A stretch of DNA of 64,000 nucleotides from Dugong dugon (lineage: Eukaryota > Chordata > Mammalia > Sirenia > Dugongidae): NCBI GenBank assembly GCA_030035585.1, contig CM057467.1, positions 69,056,941 to 69,120,940 on the forward strand, in the 5' to 3' direction. How positions within the stretch are numbered: the stretch's first letter is position 1; each line of letters begins with the position of its first letter. This document shows positions 12,907-22,186 of the stretch, piece after piece. The notes beneath the pieces are model-generated. The model was not told the DNA's origin, searched no databases, and saw only the letters and a list, made by a program, of their open reading frames with translations. A program made the translations under genes and the position numbers.

Positions 12907-13406
12907 CAGACGTCCTGTGCTTTTTGAAAGTTCACTTTATAGCACTTCGCTTTTATGAAAGTCATCTGAAAGAAATGTGAAGATTTTTGCTTTTATGAAA
13001 AAAGGCGAAAAGTGGAAATAGCGTTCAGCGTTTGTTTTGCATGCATTGAGTCATTAAAAGAGGCAGCAGCGAGAGTGGCGTAGCCAAGTTCCTTCCCCAG
13101 GAACTACACTCAGCATCTCAGTATCAAGCCGTCATTGCTTTGAGCTGTGTCTGTGAGCATCTGTGCTTTATCTCCTTTCATGCATCCATTAGCAAGATGT
13201 GTCCTAAGATATCAGAAAAGCCTAAGAGAGCTCATAAGGGTGTTACACTTAGCATAAAACTAGACGTAGGTTATTTTTTGGGTCTAGGAATGCTCAAAAG
13301 TTATTTCCCATATAAATTTATGGTAATTGCTTCTTCGCTTTATGCCAGTTTGGCTTAGGAAAGGTTTCATAGGAACACTCTGCTTTCAGAGAGCAAGGGA
13401 AACCTG
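12907..13406 (+). mobile_element. Tigger-type DNA transposon remnant
   Basis: A 500-bp element flanked by TA. Its terminal repeats match at about 17 of 24 positions (CAGACGTCCTGTGCTTTTTG left; CAGGTTTCCCTTGCTCTCTG is the right end reversed). Inside, 13197-13269 encodes MCPKISEKPKRAHKGVTLSI followed by KLDV, like the start of a pogo/Tigger transposase. It is an internally deleted, non-autonomous copy. The exact Tigger subfamily is unknown. Confidence 0.7.
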
Positions 13407-13478
13407 TATTGCTTCTTTACAGATCATAGCAGGAAAAGTTTTGGATGAAATAAATCAGGGCAAGAGTAAGAATGAGTA

Positions 13479-13690
13479 CTGTATTTCGATGCAAATAACC
13501 CATGCCTTCTGTGTTTGTCTGCAGCAACCCCTGCCTAGCTCCTAGGTATTTTCTTAAGCGCGCTATGCTAATTTTTTACAGTAACCCGTAGAAGAGGATT
13601 GGCATGGCAGAGCTTGCGAGGGTGCTTCGTTGGGGAGGGCGCAGCTGGCAAACAGACGTAGAAGTCGCGTGTTATTTCTATAAAATATGG
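13479..13690. mobile_element. Tc1/mariner-type MITE (copy 2)
   Basis: A 212-bp relative of the element at 12337, in the same orientation. It shares CTGTATTT at the left end, GGTATTTTC and GCTATGC in the middle, and ends TTATTTCTATAAAATATGG. It is flanked by TA (13477-13478, 13691-13692). Confidence 0.78.
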
Positions 13691-14197
13691 TAGATGAAAA
13701 ATGAGGCTCTACTAAAAGTCACAAAAATATCACTACAAATTTCTGTTTAGTAAAAATGCCTCTAAAACTGGACTCCCAAATGTTGTTCCGAATATATCAC
13801 TTTAAAAAATGTTTTTGCAAGAAATTCAGAGAAAAAAAATCCGTAATGTGTAAGGATCCTATTTTCTTACTTTATTAATATTTCATGGAAATTAAAAATA
13901 TAATCTTACATGATTGCCATGGTTATACAGTCATCACTTAACATTCTAACATAGTCCTTATGAGATTATGCATTACAAGTATGTACAAAATGACACAACG
14001 GGTTAGAATTTTTGTCCAGTTTGTACAATGTCAGAAAGCATATATTTATTCACTACTTTAAAAAATTTTGAGCTTATACAACATGTAGGCACCCTGCCAG
14101 AGATTGTGGGGAATACAAAGATGAAAGAGGCACAAATTCCTATCTTAAAAAATTACAACATAGTAAATATAGTACTTAGTAGAGATGAAAAAATACA
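13691..14197. other. Intronic sequence without recognised features
   Basis: AT-rich sequence between the MITE and an L1 fragment. No confident repeat or coding signal is seen. Confidence 0.45.
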
Positions 14198-14520
14198 TAT
14201 AAAACTGATCCTAAAATTCATATGGAAATTCAAGGGACCCAGAATAACCAAAACAATCTTGAAAAAGAAGAATAAAGTTGGAGAACTCACACTTCCTGAT
14301 TTCAATTCTTACTACAAAACTACAGTAATAAAGACAGTGTGGCATAGGCATAAGAATAGGCATACCAATCAATGGAACAGAACTGCGAGTCCAAAAATAA
14401 ACCCACACATGTATGGTTAATTAATTTTTTTATAAGGGTACCAAAACAACTGAATGGGGGAAAGAATAGTCTTTCCAATAAATGGTGCTCAGACAAGTAG
14501 ATATCCACATGCAAAAGAAT
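14198..14520 (+). mobile_element. L1 ORF2 3' fragment
   Basis: Forward translation gives an ORF2 piece with [20 protein letters not shown] and [20 protein letters not shown], after which the frame is lost. Part of a 130-codon open frame at 14028-14420 is this fragment, not a cellular gene. Confidence 0.8.
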
Positions 14521-14524
14521 GGTA

Positions 14525-14860
14525 TATCCGGTGAATTTTTCATCTGCACTTGAGAAGAATGCGTATTCTGCTGTTGTTGGGTAGTGTTCCATAGATGTCT
14601 GTTAGGTCTAGTTTATAGTGCTGTTCAAGTGTATATTTTGGTTGATCTTCTGCCTAGCTCTTCTATCATTGAAAGTGAGGTATTGAAGTCTCCACGTATT
14701 ATTGAATTGTATATTTCTCTCTTCTTTCACTTTTGCATCATGTATATTGGTGTTGTTAGGTGTGTAGATGTTTACTCATTTTTAATAATAGTTTATCGTG
14801 TTTTCAGCGAAAATTTACACAGCAAATTAGGTTTCCATTTGACAATTTCTACACAACTTG
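14525..14860 (-). mobile_element. L1 ORF2 endonuclease-region and 3'-UTR fragments, antisense
   Basis: 14525-14790 reads as the reverse complement of the L1 endonuclease region (CACTTGAGAAGAATGCGTAT, GTGAGGTATTGAAGTCTCCA). From 14800 it resembles L1 3'-UTR antisense. That part continues after the LTR at 14866-15325, in about 15331-15457. Confidence 0.65.
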
Positions 14861-14865
14861 TTCAG

Positions 14866-15325
14866 TGTCTTAGGCTAGGTTCTCTAGAGGAGCAAAACCA
14901 GTGAAGCATACATATAAATATATATATATAGAGAGAGATTTATTTCAAAGAAATGGTTCACCCAATTGTGGAGGTTGGCAAGTCCCAAATCCATGGGTCA
15001 GGCAACAGGCTGGAGGCTTCTCCTGCCTCCCATGGTTTCAGGGGCTGATGAATCCAAAATCTGCAGGCCAGGCAGCAGGCTGCTGGCTCATGTGCCAAGT
15101 ACCGGAGGTCAGAGGATGACGAGATGGATGCAGAATCAAGAGAGAGAGCAAATTTTGCCAGAACATCCATATATATTGGATGCAGGCCACACTCCCAAGG
15201 AAACTCACTTTCCAACTGATTGGCTGCTCACATCAGATCTCAAAATGGAGGATGATTATATAATATCTGCCCAATCACTGAGAATCATGGCCTAGCCAAG
15301 TTGACACATAACATTAACCATCACA
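14866..15325 (-). mobile_element. MLT2-like ERVL solo LTR
   Basis: A 460-bp LTR, antisense on this strand. It begins TGTCTTAGGC and ends AACCATCACA, with TG...CA ends and GGAGGTTGGCAAGTCCC inside. A perfect 5-bp duplication, TTCAG, lies at 14861-14865 and 15326-15330, as expected for ERVL-type integration. It splits an L1 3'-UTR fragment. No internal viral genes are present. Confidence 0.88.
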
Positions 15326-15458
15326 TTCAGACATTAGTTACATTTTTCACAATGTGTCAACATTCTCTTCATTGCATTCTGGTTGTTCTTTTTCCAGTAC
15401 TCTAGTTCCCCTGCTCCCTTAGCTTCTCATCTTTGCTTTAGAGTAATTGTTGACCTTT

Positions 15459-15640
15459 TAGGAGCCCTGGTGGCACAGTGGTTAAGTGGTCAGCTGCTAA
15501 CCCAAAGGTCAGCAGTTTGAACTCATCAGCTGCTCTGCAACAAAGATGTGGACAGCCTCAGAAACCCTATGGGTACCTACTTTGTCCTATAGAGTTGCTG
15601 AGTTGGAATTGACTCAATGGCATCGAGGTTATCGGGTTGA
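15459..15640 (+). mobile_element. AfroSINE
   Basis: Head GGAGCCCTGGTGGCACAGTG and GGTTAAG, B-box-like CAGTTTGAACTC, then the 3' tail GAGTTGGAATTGACTCAATG. Confidence 0.88.
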
Positions 15641-15690
15641 GCTTTTGGTCTCATAAAAACGGCTTTTTAATAGAGCACCATAGTCACGGA

Positions 15691-16195
15691 TATTATTGTT
15701 AGGTCTGTTGAGTTGGTTCTGACTCATAGCAAACCCATGTACAACAGAATGAAACACCACTCAATCCTGCACCATCTTTACAATTGTTGCCATGTTTGAG
15801 CCCACTGCTGCAGCCACTGTGTCAATCCATCTTGTTGAGGGTCTTCCTCTTTTTCACTGACCCTCTACTTTACCAAGCATCACGTCCTTCTCCAGGGACT
15901 TGTCCATCCGACGACATGTCCAAACTATGTGAAATGAAGTCTCGCCATCCTCGCTTCTAAGGAGCATTCTGGCTGTCCATTGCTATCCATAAGATTTTCA
16001 CTGGCCAATTATTTCAGAAGTAGATTGCTAGGTCCTTCTTCCTAGTCTGCCTTAGTTTGGAAGATTCACTGAAACTTGTCCACCATGGGTGACCCTGGTG
16101 ACCCTGCTGGTATTTGAAATACTGGTGGCATAGCTTCCAGCATCACAGTGACAGCAAGCCACCACAGTATGACAAACTGACAGGCGAGTGGTGGA
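15691..16195 (-). mobile_element. RTE 3'-end fragment joined to an RTE 5'/SINE-body segment
   Basis: 15691-15985 is the RTE 3' end in antisense (GAGTTGGTTCTGACTCATAG, CATCTTGTTGAGGGTCTTCC, GAAGTCTCGCCATCCTCGCT). 15986-16195 is a different segment (CCTTCTTCCTAGTCTGCCTT, GGTGGCATAGCTTCCAGCAT). Its reverse complement matches both the body of the tRNA-Gly-headed SINE at 19893 and the start of the RTE copy at 62402. It may be one internally deleted RTE or two adjoining elements. Confidence 0.7.
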
Positions 16196-16259
16196 CTTAC
16201 AGATAGTATCATTTATTTTGTGTACCAATCTGTTATTTTGCTAAAAGGTGACCTCAGGA

Positions 16260-16560
16260 TAGTTTCGGTTCAAAGTTCAAAGAGTTTTTCAGGGCAGTTG
16301 TTTTAGAGAGTCCTCTAGTCTCAACTAGTTCAGTAAGTCTGGACTTTTTAAGGATTCGAGCTCTGTTCTGGGTTTTTCTCCCATTCTATTGTGACCCTGA
16401 TCAGAACAGTTGGTAATGGTAGCCAGCCACCATCTAGTTCTTCTGGTCTTTGGGTAGATGAGGCTGTGGCTCGTGTAGGCTGATAAGTCTGTAAGCTAGT
16501 TTCCTCTCTGAAACTTTAGTTTCCTTCTACGTGTGTATATGTTTTGTTATATCTTCTTTA
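16260..16560 (-). mobile_element. Old L1 3'-UTR fragment
   Basis: Reverse-complement L1 3'-UTR text: GGTAGCCAGCCACCATCTAG, TTCTTCTGGTCTTTGGG and an earlier TAAGTCTGGACTTTTTAAG. It is more diverged than the other 3' UTRs in the window. Confidence 0.7.
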
Positions 16561-16829
16561 TTTTATTTTATTTTTGTTATATCTTCTTGATGGATTGACT
16601 CCGTGTGATTTTCATAAATCAATTGCACCTCTAGCTTTAGAAATGAAGTACCCAATATTCTTAAGGCATTGAGCATATTCTACCCTCACATTCTACACTG
16701 GTCACAGTATTTGGTTCAGAGTTGAACATGTGAGATGAGTTGGACCCATCACAGTCAATTTTACGAATTTTTTGGAGAAATTCTGAAACTACTGCTGCTA
16801 TGATGGCAATCAGTCCAAAAATTAGGCCC

Positions 16830-17000
16830 ACATAGAGGAAGGCAAAACAGAGAGAAATGTCAAGAAACAGTTTCAGTCCTGGTCAAATCATACTTTAAGT
16901 GTGAACTGTCACTGGTCTTTTCAATTGTGAGGCAATAAATTCCCTTTATTATTTGTGCTGGTTTATCTTTTACTTGCAGCCTAAAGTATTCTGACACAAT
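16830..17000 (+). mobile_element. MLT1-like LTR 3' end
   Basis: TGAGGCAATAAATTCCCTTT, then TACTTGCAGCCTAAAGTATT and CTGACACAATAA, resembles the 3' end of MLT1-type MaLR LTRs. Old and non-coding. Confidence 0.5.
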
Positions 17001-17540
17001 AATCAACCTCACTTTAATGACTCACCAGATACCTGGAAGTGTCATCACATAGTATTAAAGAAATGCTTTTGCTGACACAGTTCTCTTAGCCACTTGGAAA
17101 ACTGATGGGCCTGGCATGTCATAACATTTCACTGAGTGAAGTGATGCAAAATCTACTGTATTTATACTAAGAGTTCATGCAGGAGTGTGGAGGTAAAATA
17201 CAAATTTTACCCAGCAATATCTGTTGCCTTTGTCATAATCATCTGATAAAGATCCAATTTTTTCATTCATTAAGGCACTCATTTGTTCATTTGCCTCCAC
17301 ATGTAATGCTAGGGCAATATGTTTCAAACGCTTTCTCTAAATAAACCACAGTAACAGATACATTTTCTCACACATACATGTTTCTGATACATCTATCTGA
17401 AAGAATATTTTCAGGAAATATACTTTAATATCCTTACTATATATAATGTACTCTGATATTTTGTTTTGTTTTCATTCTATTTCGTTTTTAATATAATTGT
17501 TGATTCTTGATTCACCAAATTGATTTTAAAACCCTCTAAC
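17001..17540. other. Intronic sequence without recognised features
   Basis: No coding or repeat signal that I can name. Confidence 0.45.
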
Positions 17541-17544
17541 CAAA

Positions 17545-17730
17545 CCAGTTGCCATTCGGTCGATTACTAATTATGATGAAACCATGTACTCCATACAGTT
17601 TCCAAAGGCTGATTTTTCAGAAGTAATCACCAGGCGTTTCTTCTGAGATGCCTCTGGGTGGACATGAACTGCCAACCTTCTGGTTAGCAACTGAGTGTGT
17701 TAAACATTTGCACCACCCAGGTACTCCTTA
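17545..17730 (-). mobile_element. AfroSINE
   Basis: Antisense copy: the tail AACCAGTTGCCATTCGGTCG comes first, then GAACTGCCAACCTTCTGGTT (B-box region), ending CACCACCCAGGTACTCC. Confidence 0.8.
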
Positions 17731-17829
17731 AAACCCACTAATGAGTCAGTTTAAAAAAACGTTGCTATATGCTATGGCGATAGTCAAAATATTTAAATTT
17801 TTAAAATATTTTAAAATACTTAACAACAA

Positions 17830-18030
17830 TAGAATCATAGAGTACCTACTCATTTGTGTCTGCCTTCTTTCACCTCATGTTTTTGCAGTTCACCAGTGTA
17901 GCTGTGTTTATCAGTAGTGTGCATCAGTATAAGCAGCAATCTATTGTAGGAACAGATTGCTATCCATTTTTCTACTGATGAACATTTGGATTGTTTTCCA
18001 TTTTTTGGAATTTTGAATAAACTAGCCATT
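17830..18030 (-). mobile_element. Old L1 fragment
   Basis: Reverse-complement L1M late ORF2/3' region: TGCCTTCTTTCACCTCATGT, then ATTTTTCTACTGATGAACAT and TTGGATTGTTTTCC. Confidence 0.6.
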
Positions 18031-18783
18031 AATTCTGACTGAACAGATTAAGTCTTTTTTTCCCTAAAAGGATGTGAAATTTGATCTTAAGAAATTTCTT
18101 ATTAATAAACAAAGTTAGACCAAGTATAGATAATTTAATGGCTGTTTGAAGGTCTCGTCATTGCAGTGGCAATAAATTAATAACAGGTTTTAGAAAAAGC
18201 TTCTCTTTTTCTACATTTATATTCTAGTCTGATGTACATAATTCAGTTACTTTACTACATAAATTGGGATTAGACTCTTGTAACCTACAACCTCTTATCC
18301 AAGAAAGGCAAATAGAGAAGGTGGTACCAATCATGAGTGTGTTGTTTCTTTTCAAGAAGAGACTTAGTGAAGGCATGACTCAGTGAACAAGTGTAGTAAA
18401 ACACCTCTTATCTGCTGGGTGGATATAAATTTCTGATGCCAAACGACTTTGTTCCCATGCCAATCTGGATCAGAAAAGGCAGAAACTCTAACCTTATTTA
18501 TCAGTCCCCCTTTGAATAACAGTGTGAGCATTGAGAAAAGAAAACTATAGTATAAAGCTCTTTAATCTTCTTTAGAATGTTATTTTACAATCTCATGAGA
18601 GAGTGGGAGCTGGGGTACTAGAAAGGCTGAAAGTTAAGAGATAGGAAGGAAGGGTGGGTAAGGTTTCACATAATGACATAATTAAATCTTCTTTTTGGTT
18701 TCAACGTTCTCTCCACAGAAATTACTTCACAGAGATATTATTTTATTTACTATTGGGCACCTGGCTTTTATTTAAGGCCGATT
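18031..18783. other. Intronic sequence without recognised features
   Basis: Apparently unique sequence within AAMDC intron 1. No ORF or repeat that I can name. Confidence 0.5.
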
Positions 18784-18792
18784 AAGTAATGA

Positions 18793-18921
18793 CGACTCAA
18801 TGGCAACTGGTTTTTGGTCTGATCTGCAACTGATCACGGGGATTGATGCAGTGTTTAGTTTCATTGTGCACGGCATTGCCATGAGTTGGTGGCTGACTTG
18901 CTGGCAGCTAACAAGAACAAG
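18793..18921 (+). mobile_element. 5'-truncated AfroSINE tail
   Basis: A 129-bp 3' part of the Gly-type AfroSINE (GATGCAGTGTTTAGTTTCAT, CATGAGTTGGTGGCTGACTT, GGCAGCTAACAAGAACAAG). The duplication AAGTAATGA lies at 18784-18792 and 18922-18930. Confidence 0.85.
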
Positions 18922-19299
18922 AAGTAATGATTACGTGAAAGTTTTTTTCTGCTTTTTTTTGGGGGGGTATCTTTCTGCAAAACTGTTGTTACAGATATGC
19001 TCTAGGTCAGAATTTTCTTAAACCAGGGTCTTTGGATCCCCGGGGTCTAGAGACATATACTACGCAGTCTAAGAGTTCTACCAAAATGGTTTCATTCAGT
19101 TTTGCATTTCATTTCAAAGATAGCTTATAAATAATATTTTATCACTCATTAAATTTAAAACTTCTCTTTTGCAATAATAATTCACAACCATAAGACATTT
19201 TCCCAAAGTAAGACTTTAATTTCTTATATAAGTATCTCTTAAACTGGAATTTTCAAAAGTATTTGCCAAGTTTCAAATGAACTGTGTGTGTGTTTTTCT

Positions 19300-19690
19300 C
19301 TTTAAAAGCAATTCAGGAATATTACTCAGCCATAAAGAGAAATGAAGTCCTGATACATGCTACAACATAGATGAACCTTCAAAACATTATGCTGACTGAA
19401 GTAAGTCAACAACAAAAGGACAAATATTGTATGATCTCACTCATATGAAATATCTAGAATAGGCAAATGTATAGATATCAAAGTTTATTAGTGGTTACCA
19501 GGGATGGGAGGAAAGCGAAAAGGGGGAGTCAACGTTTAGGAAGCACTGCATTTCTGTTTAAGGTGATGGAAAATTTGGCAACAGATAATGGTGATGGTTG
19601 TATAACACGATTAACATAATTGATGTAACTAAATTGTACACGTGAAAAATGTTAAATTGGCACATGTATTTTATATATATATTTTACTTG
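19300..19690 (+). mobile_element. Old L1 3' end (L1MB-type)
   Basis: Late ORF2 to 3' UTR in sense: GGAATATTACTCAGCCATAA, TGATCTCACTCATATGAAAT, GTGGTTACCAGGGATGGGAG and CTAAATTGTACACGTG. Confidence 0.75.
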
Positions 19691-19892
19691 ACAACAAATC
19701 TTTAAAGGAAATTTTAGGTCATGCAAACAGAATGATAGCTGTTACTTACTATATTTTCAACAATAAAAAAAGTGATTTGTATATTATTCAAGATTTGCAT
19801 ATTATTCACTGTTTTAGGCAATAAATTCCTCCAGGAGTACCTTTTTTTCTTTTAACAAATGAGTATTCTTTCTTTATATAATGAGAATGATA

Positions 19893-20229
19893 TAGACCAC
19901 TGGGGTGCTTCAGTGGTAGAATTCTCTACCTCCATGTAGGAGGCCCAGGTTCGAGTCCTGGCTAATGCAACTCATGCACAGCCACCACTTGTCTGCCATT
20001 GGAGACCTGTGTGTTGCTATGATGCTGAACAGGTTTCAGGACAGCTTCCAGGCTAAGACAGACTAGGAAGAAAGGCCTGGAGATCTACTTTCAAAAATAA
20101 GCCAATGAAAACCCTATGAATCACGATAATCTGATCTGCAATCAGTCATGGAGACAGTGCAGTGTTTCATTCTGTTGTGCATGGGGACAACACGAGTCAA
20201 GGGCTGACTCCATGGTAGCTAACAACAAC
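19893..20229 (+). mobile_element. AfroSINE variant with tRNA-Gly-like head
   Basis: The head at about 19903-19975 follows tRNA-Gly closely: A-box-like TTCAGTGGTAGAATTCTC and B-box GGTTCGAGTCC. The body (GTGTTGCTATGATGCTGAAC, GACAGACTAGGAAGAAAGGC) matches the RTE 5' region. The tail ends in GGGCTGACTCCATGGTAGCT and AACAACAACG. The acceptor arms do not pair (CACTGGG against CTAATGC), so it is a SINE and not a working tRNA gene. Confidence 0.85.
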
Positions 20230-20271
20230 GTACAGTTTTTTATCTTCCTTTAATCATAAATTGTCCTAAAC

Positions 20272-20466
20272 CATCACTGTCGAGTTGATTCCGATTCATA
20301 GTGATCCTATAGGACAGAGTAGAACTGCCCCATAGGGTTTCCAAGGCTGTAAATCTTTATGGAACCAGAGTGCCACATCTTTCTCCAGCCCAGTGGTTGG
20401 TGGGTTCGAACTGCCAACTTTTCAGTTAGCAGCTGAGTGCTTAATCACTGTGCTACCACAGCTCCC
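20272..20466 (-). mobile_element. AfroSINE
   Basis: Antisense copy from CTGTCGAGTTGATTCCGATT to GTGCTACCACAGCTCC. The duplication TGTCCTAAAC lies at 20262-20271 and 20467-20476. Confidence 0.93.
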
Positions 20467-20639
20467 TGTCCTAAACATAGTTTGTATTGTACTTTGCTTC
20501 AAAATCTTTTTAGGAAGTAGGTACTATGTAAGTTTTAAAAGCACTCTGAAGATTTTGCCTCAAGAAAGTAAACTGGGGTAAATAAATATAGCTGAATTAA
20601 GTCAAAATTCTATTAACTTCTTTCTTCAATACTAGCAAA

Positions 20640-20860
20640 TAACACTTTTTAAGTACTTACAATACACCAAGGCACTGTGCTAATCATTATACTCTGAATT
20701 ATCTAGTAAAATTCTGTGATGTATTATCATCATCTCCACTTTATAAAAATTTTAAGAAATACAGAATCTTTCACAACATCATGAAGAGGTCCTGTCAAGA
20801 CTCAGTTCTGGCTGAATTCAAATCTCAGGTTCCTAATCATTATGCATATTGCTTCCCAAG
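20640..20860 (-). mobile_element. MIR SINE
   Basis: Reverse-oriented MIR: AAGGCACTGTGCTAATCATT, CATCTCCACTTTATAAA, then ATTCAAATCTCAGGTTCC. Confidence 0.6.
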
Positions 20861-20934
20861 CTGTACATTCTATTTTGCATTATTGTTGATTGTTGGTTTT
20901 TCTCTGGGATTCTTTGTGGGAGAATGTTCACCTC

Positions 20935-21265
20935 TGTCCCCCAACAAAGTGGAACCTTGTCCTCTAACAAACTTTTGATCTTCCACTAAGTTTCCCATCG
21001 TGTTCGACTTGTCAGTGGAAGCTTACTCACCTTCAGACTCTTAGTCTCTCAACAAAGCCCCTTCCCCCAACACCCTGGTCCCTTAGCAGAACCTAGTCCC
21101 CTGAGACTCTGATCTCCCAGCAATGCACCAGCGCCTCAGACCCTAGTAACCCAGGCAGAGCTCCTTACCCTCAGACCCTGATTCTCCAGAGGAACCCCGT
21201 TCCCTCAGACCCTGCTTTTTCCAACAAAGCTGCGAGTCTTGTACCCCAGCAATACCCCTCAGCAA
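20935..21265. repeat. Degenerate minisatellite beside the promoter
   Basis: About ten diverged units of roughly 30-40 bp. They recur around CTCAGACCCTG (near 21130, 21169 and 21210) and CCAACAAAGC / CCCAGCAATGC / TTAGCAGAACC, with C-rich spacers. Units are too diverged for a firm consensus by eye. It lies just inside AAMDC intron 1, next to the CpG island. Confidence 0.6.
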
Positions 21266-21459
21266 ACTTTTGCAGAAATCTTTCCTTACAAAGGTCTCAT
21301 CCCAACGCCTAAGGGAAAGGCCCTTCTACCTTTCCCCTTCCCAACCTTCTTCCCAAGTCATGCCTTTTTTCCCTACTCTCCTTTTCTAATTCACTCTTCT
21401 CAATTTCCCCCACCATCTTGTGGCCCAGTTTCAGTTCCCGGGATTCCCTCAAAACTCAC

Positions 21460-21560
21460 CGAAGTCTCCTCAGAGTTGCTTGCCCAAACGGTTCCGTGCT
21501 TTATCTTTCACCTTGCTGCGTTTAGGCCTCTCAGCTAGCCGCTCCCCTCCCTTCTCACAC
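21460..21560 (-). other. AAMDC: Proposed non-coding exon 1 of AAMDC
   Basis: On the minus strand a good splice donor, CTTCG|GTGAGT, has its last exon base at 21460. A CCAAT box and GC boxes lie 100-165 bp upstream. The AAMDC start codon is in the next exon (9997-10146), so a non-coding first exon is required near here. The 5' end is a guess. Confidence 0.5.
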
Positions 21561-21989
21561 GCCCCGCCCCGAAAAAGCGCTTCGGCCAGTCAGTGCCAGA
21601 AGCCCCGCCCCCTTCAAGCCTATTGGCCATCTTTCATGAAAAGTCCCGCCTCTTCAGCTTCCAGCCAGCCTCCCCGCCCGGCTTCCCTTGTTTTCATTTC
21701 CCCCTGTCACACGAGGCTGTGGCGAACCCGAAGTGGGAGGGGGGAAGTAGAGGGAGGGAAGGGGGCGGAAAGTGAAAGGCACAGAGTGCCTTTCTTTCCT
21801 CTGTCTGACTCGGTTCTCGACTGCTCCGGGACACCGTTGTATTCTGGGATCGCGGCGCCGTCTCTGAGACGCTCGGATCCACAGCGGAGACCACTCGATA
21901 GCGCCTCCTGTCGTCTGTAAGGCTGCCCTGCCATTCTCTGACACCCCAACTCTCCCCCATCACCCCCCCTTCGCCTCCTCCTCCATCCT

Positions 21990-22186
21990 CCAGTTCAAAA
22001 TGGCGGCGGCGGCGGCAGCGGCGGCGGCGATGGCTCCTCCAGGCTGCCCAGGTTCGTGCCCCAACTTTGCCGTAGTCTGCTCCTTCTTGGAGCGCTATGG
22101 GCCGCTGCTCGACCTGCCTGAATTGCCGTTCCCGGAGCTGGAGCGGGTACTGCAGGCGCCGCCGCCAGACGTCGGCAACGGAGAAG
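21990..22186 (+). CDS. RSF1: RSF1 first coding exon
   Basis: The ATG is at 22000-22002. The exon encodes 62 complete codons plus one base: M, nine alanines, MAPPGCPGSCPNFAVVC..., LERYGPLLDLPELPFPELER and VLQAPPPDVGNGE. This is the N-terminus of RSF1 (about 1441 residues in human, from memory). RSF1 is the histone-binding partner of the ISWI ATPase SMARCA5/SNF2H in the nuclear RSF remodelling complex, which spaces nucleosomes; it also binds H2A-ubiquitin chromatin. Its PHD finger and acidic regions are in exons outside the window. The donor is GAAG|GTAAGC, last base 22186. The leftover G fits the valine codon that follows GNGE in human. I chose the first ATG over the second in-frame ATG at 22030 because its context, CAAAATGG, is strong and the alanine run is part of the known protein. 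Confidence 0.96.

Noticed and set aside
14198..14860. Twin-primed (5'-inverted) L1 insertion
   Set aside because: A sense ORF2-3' piece on the left and an antisense endonuclease piece on the right are the wrong way round for twin priming. Two separate fragments are more likely.
19903..19977. tRNA-Gly gene
   Set aside because: A and B boxes are good, but the acceptor stem does not pair and the sequence runs on into a SINE body and tail.
21420..21920. 166-codon open frame in the CpG island, plus strand
   Set aside because: It runs through the divergent promoter, is proline/serine-rich only because the DNA is C-rich, and has no recognisable domain. GC-rich DNA has few stops.
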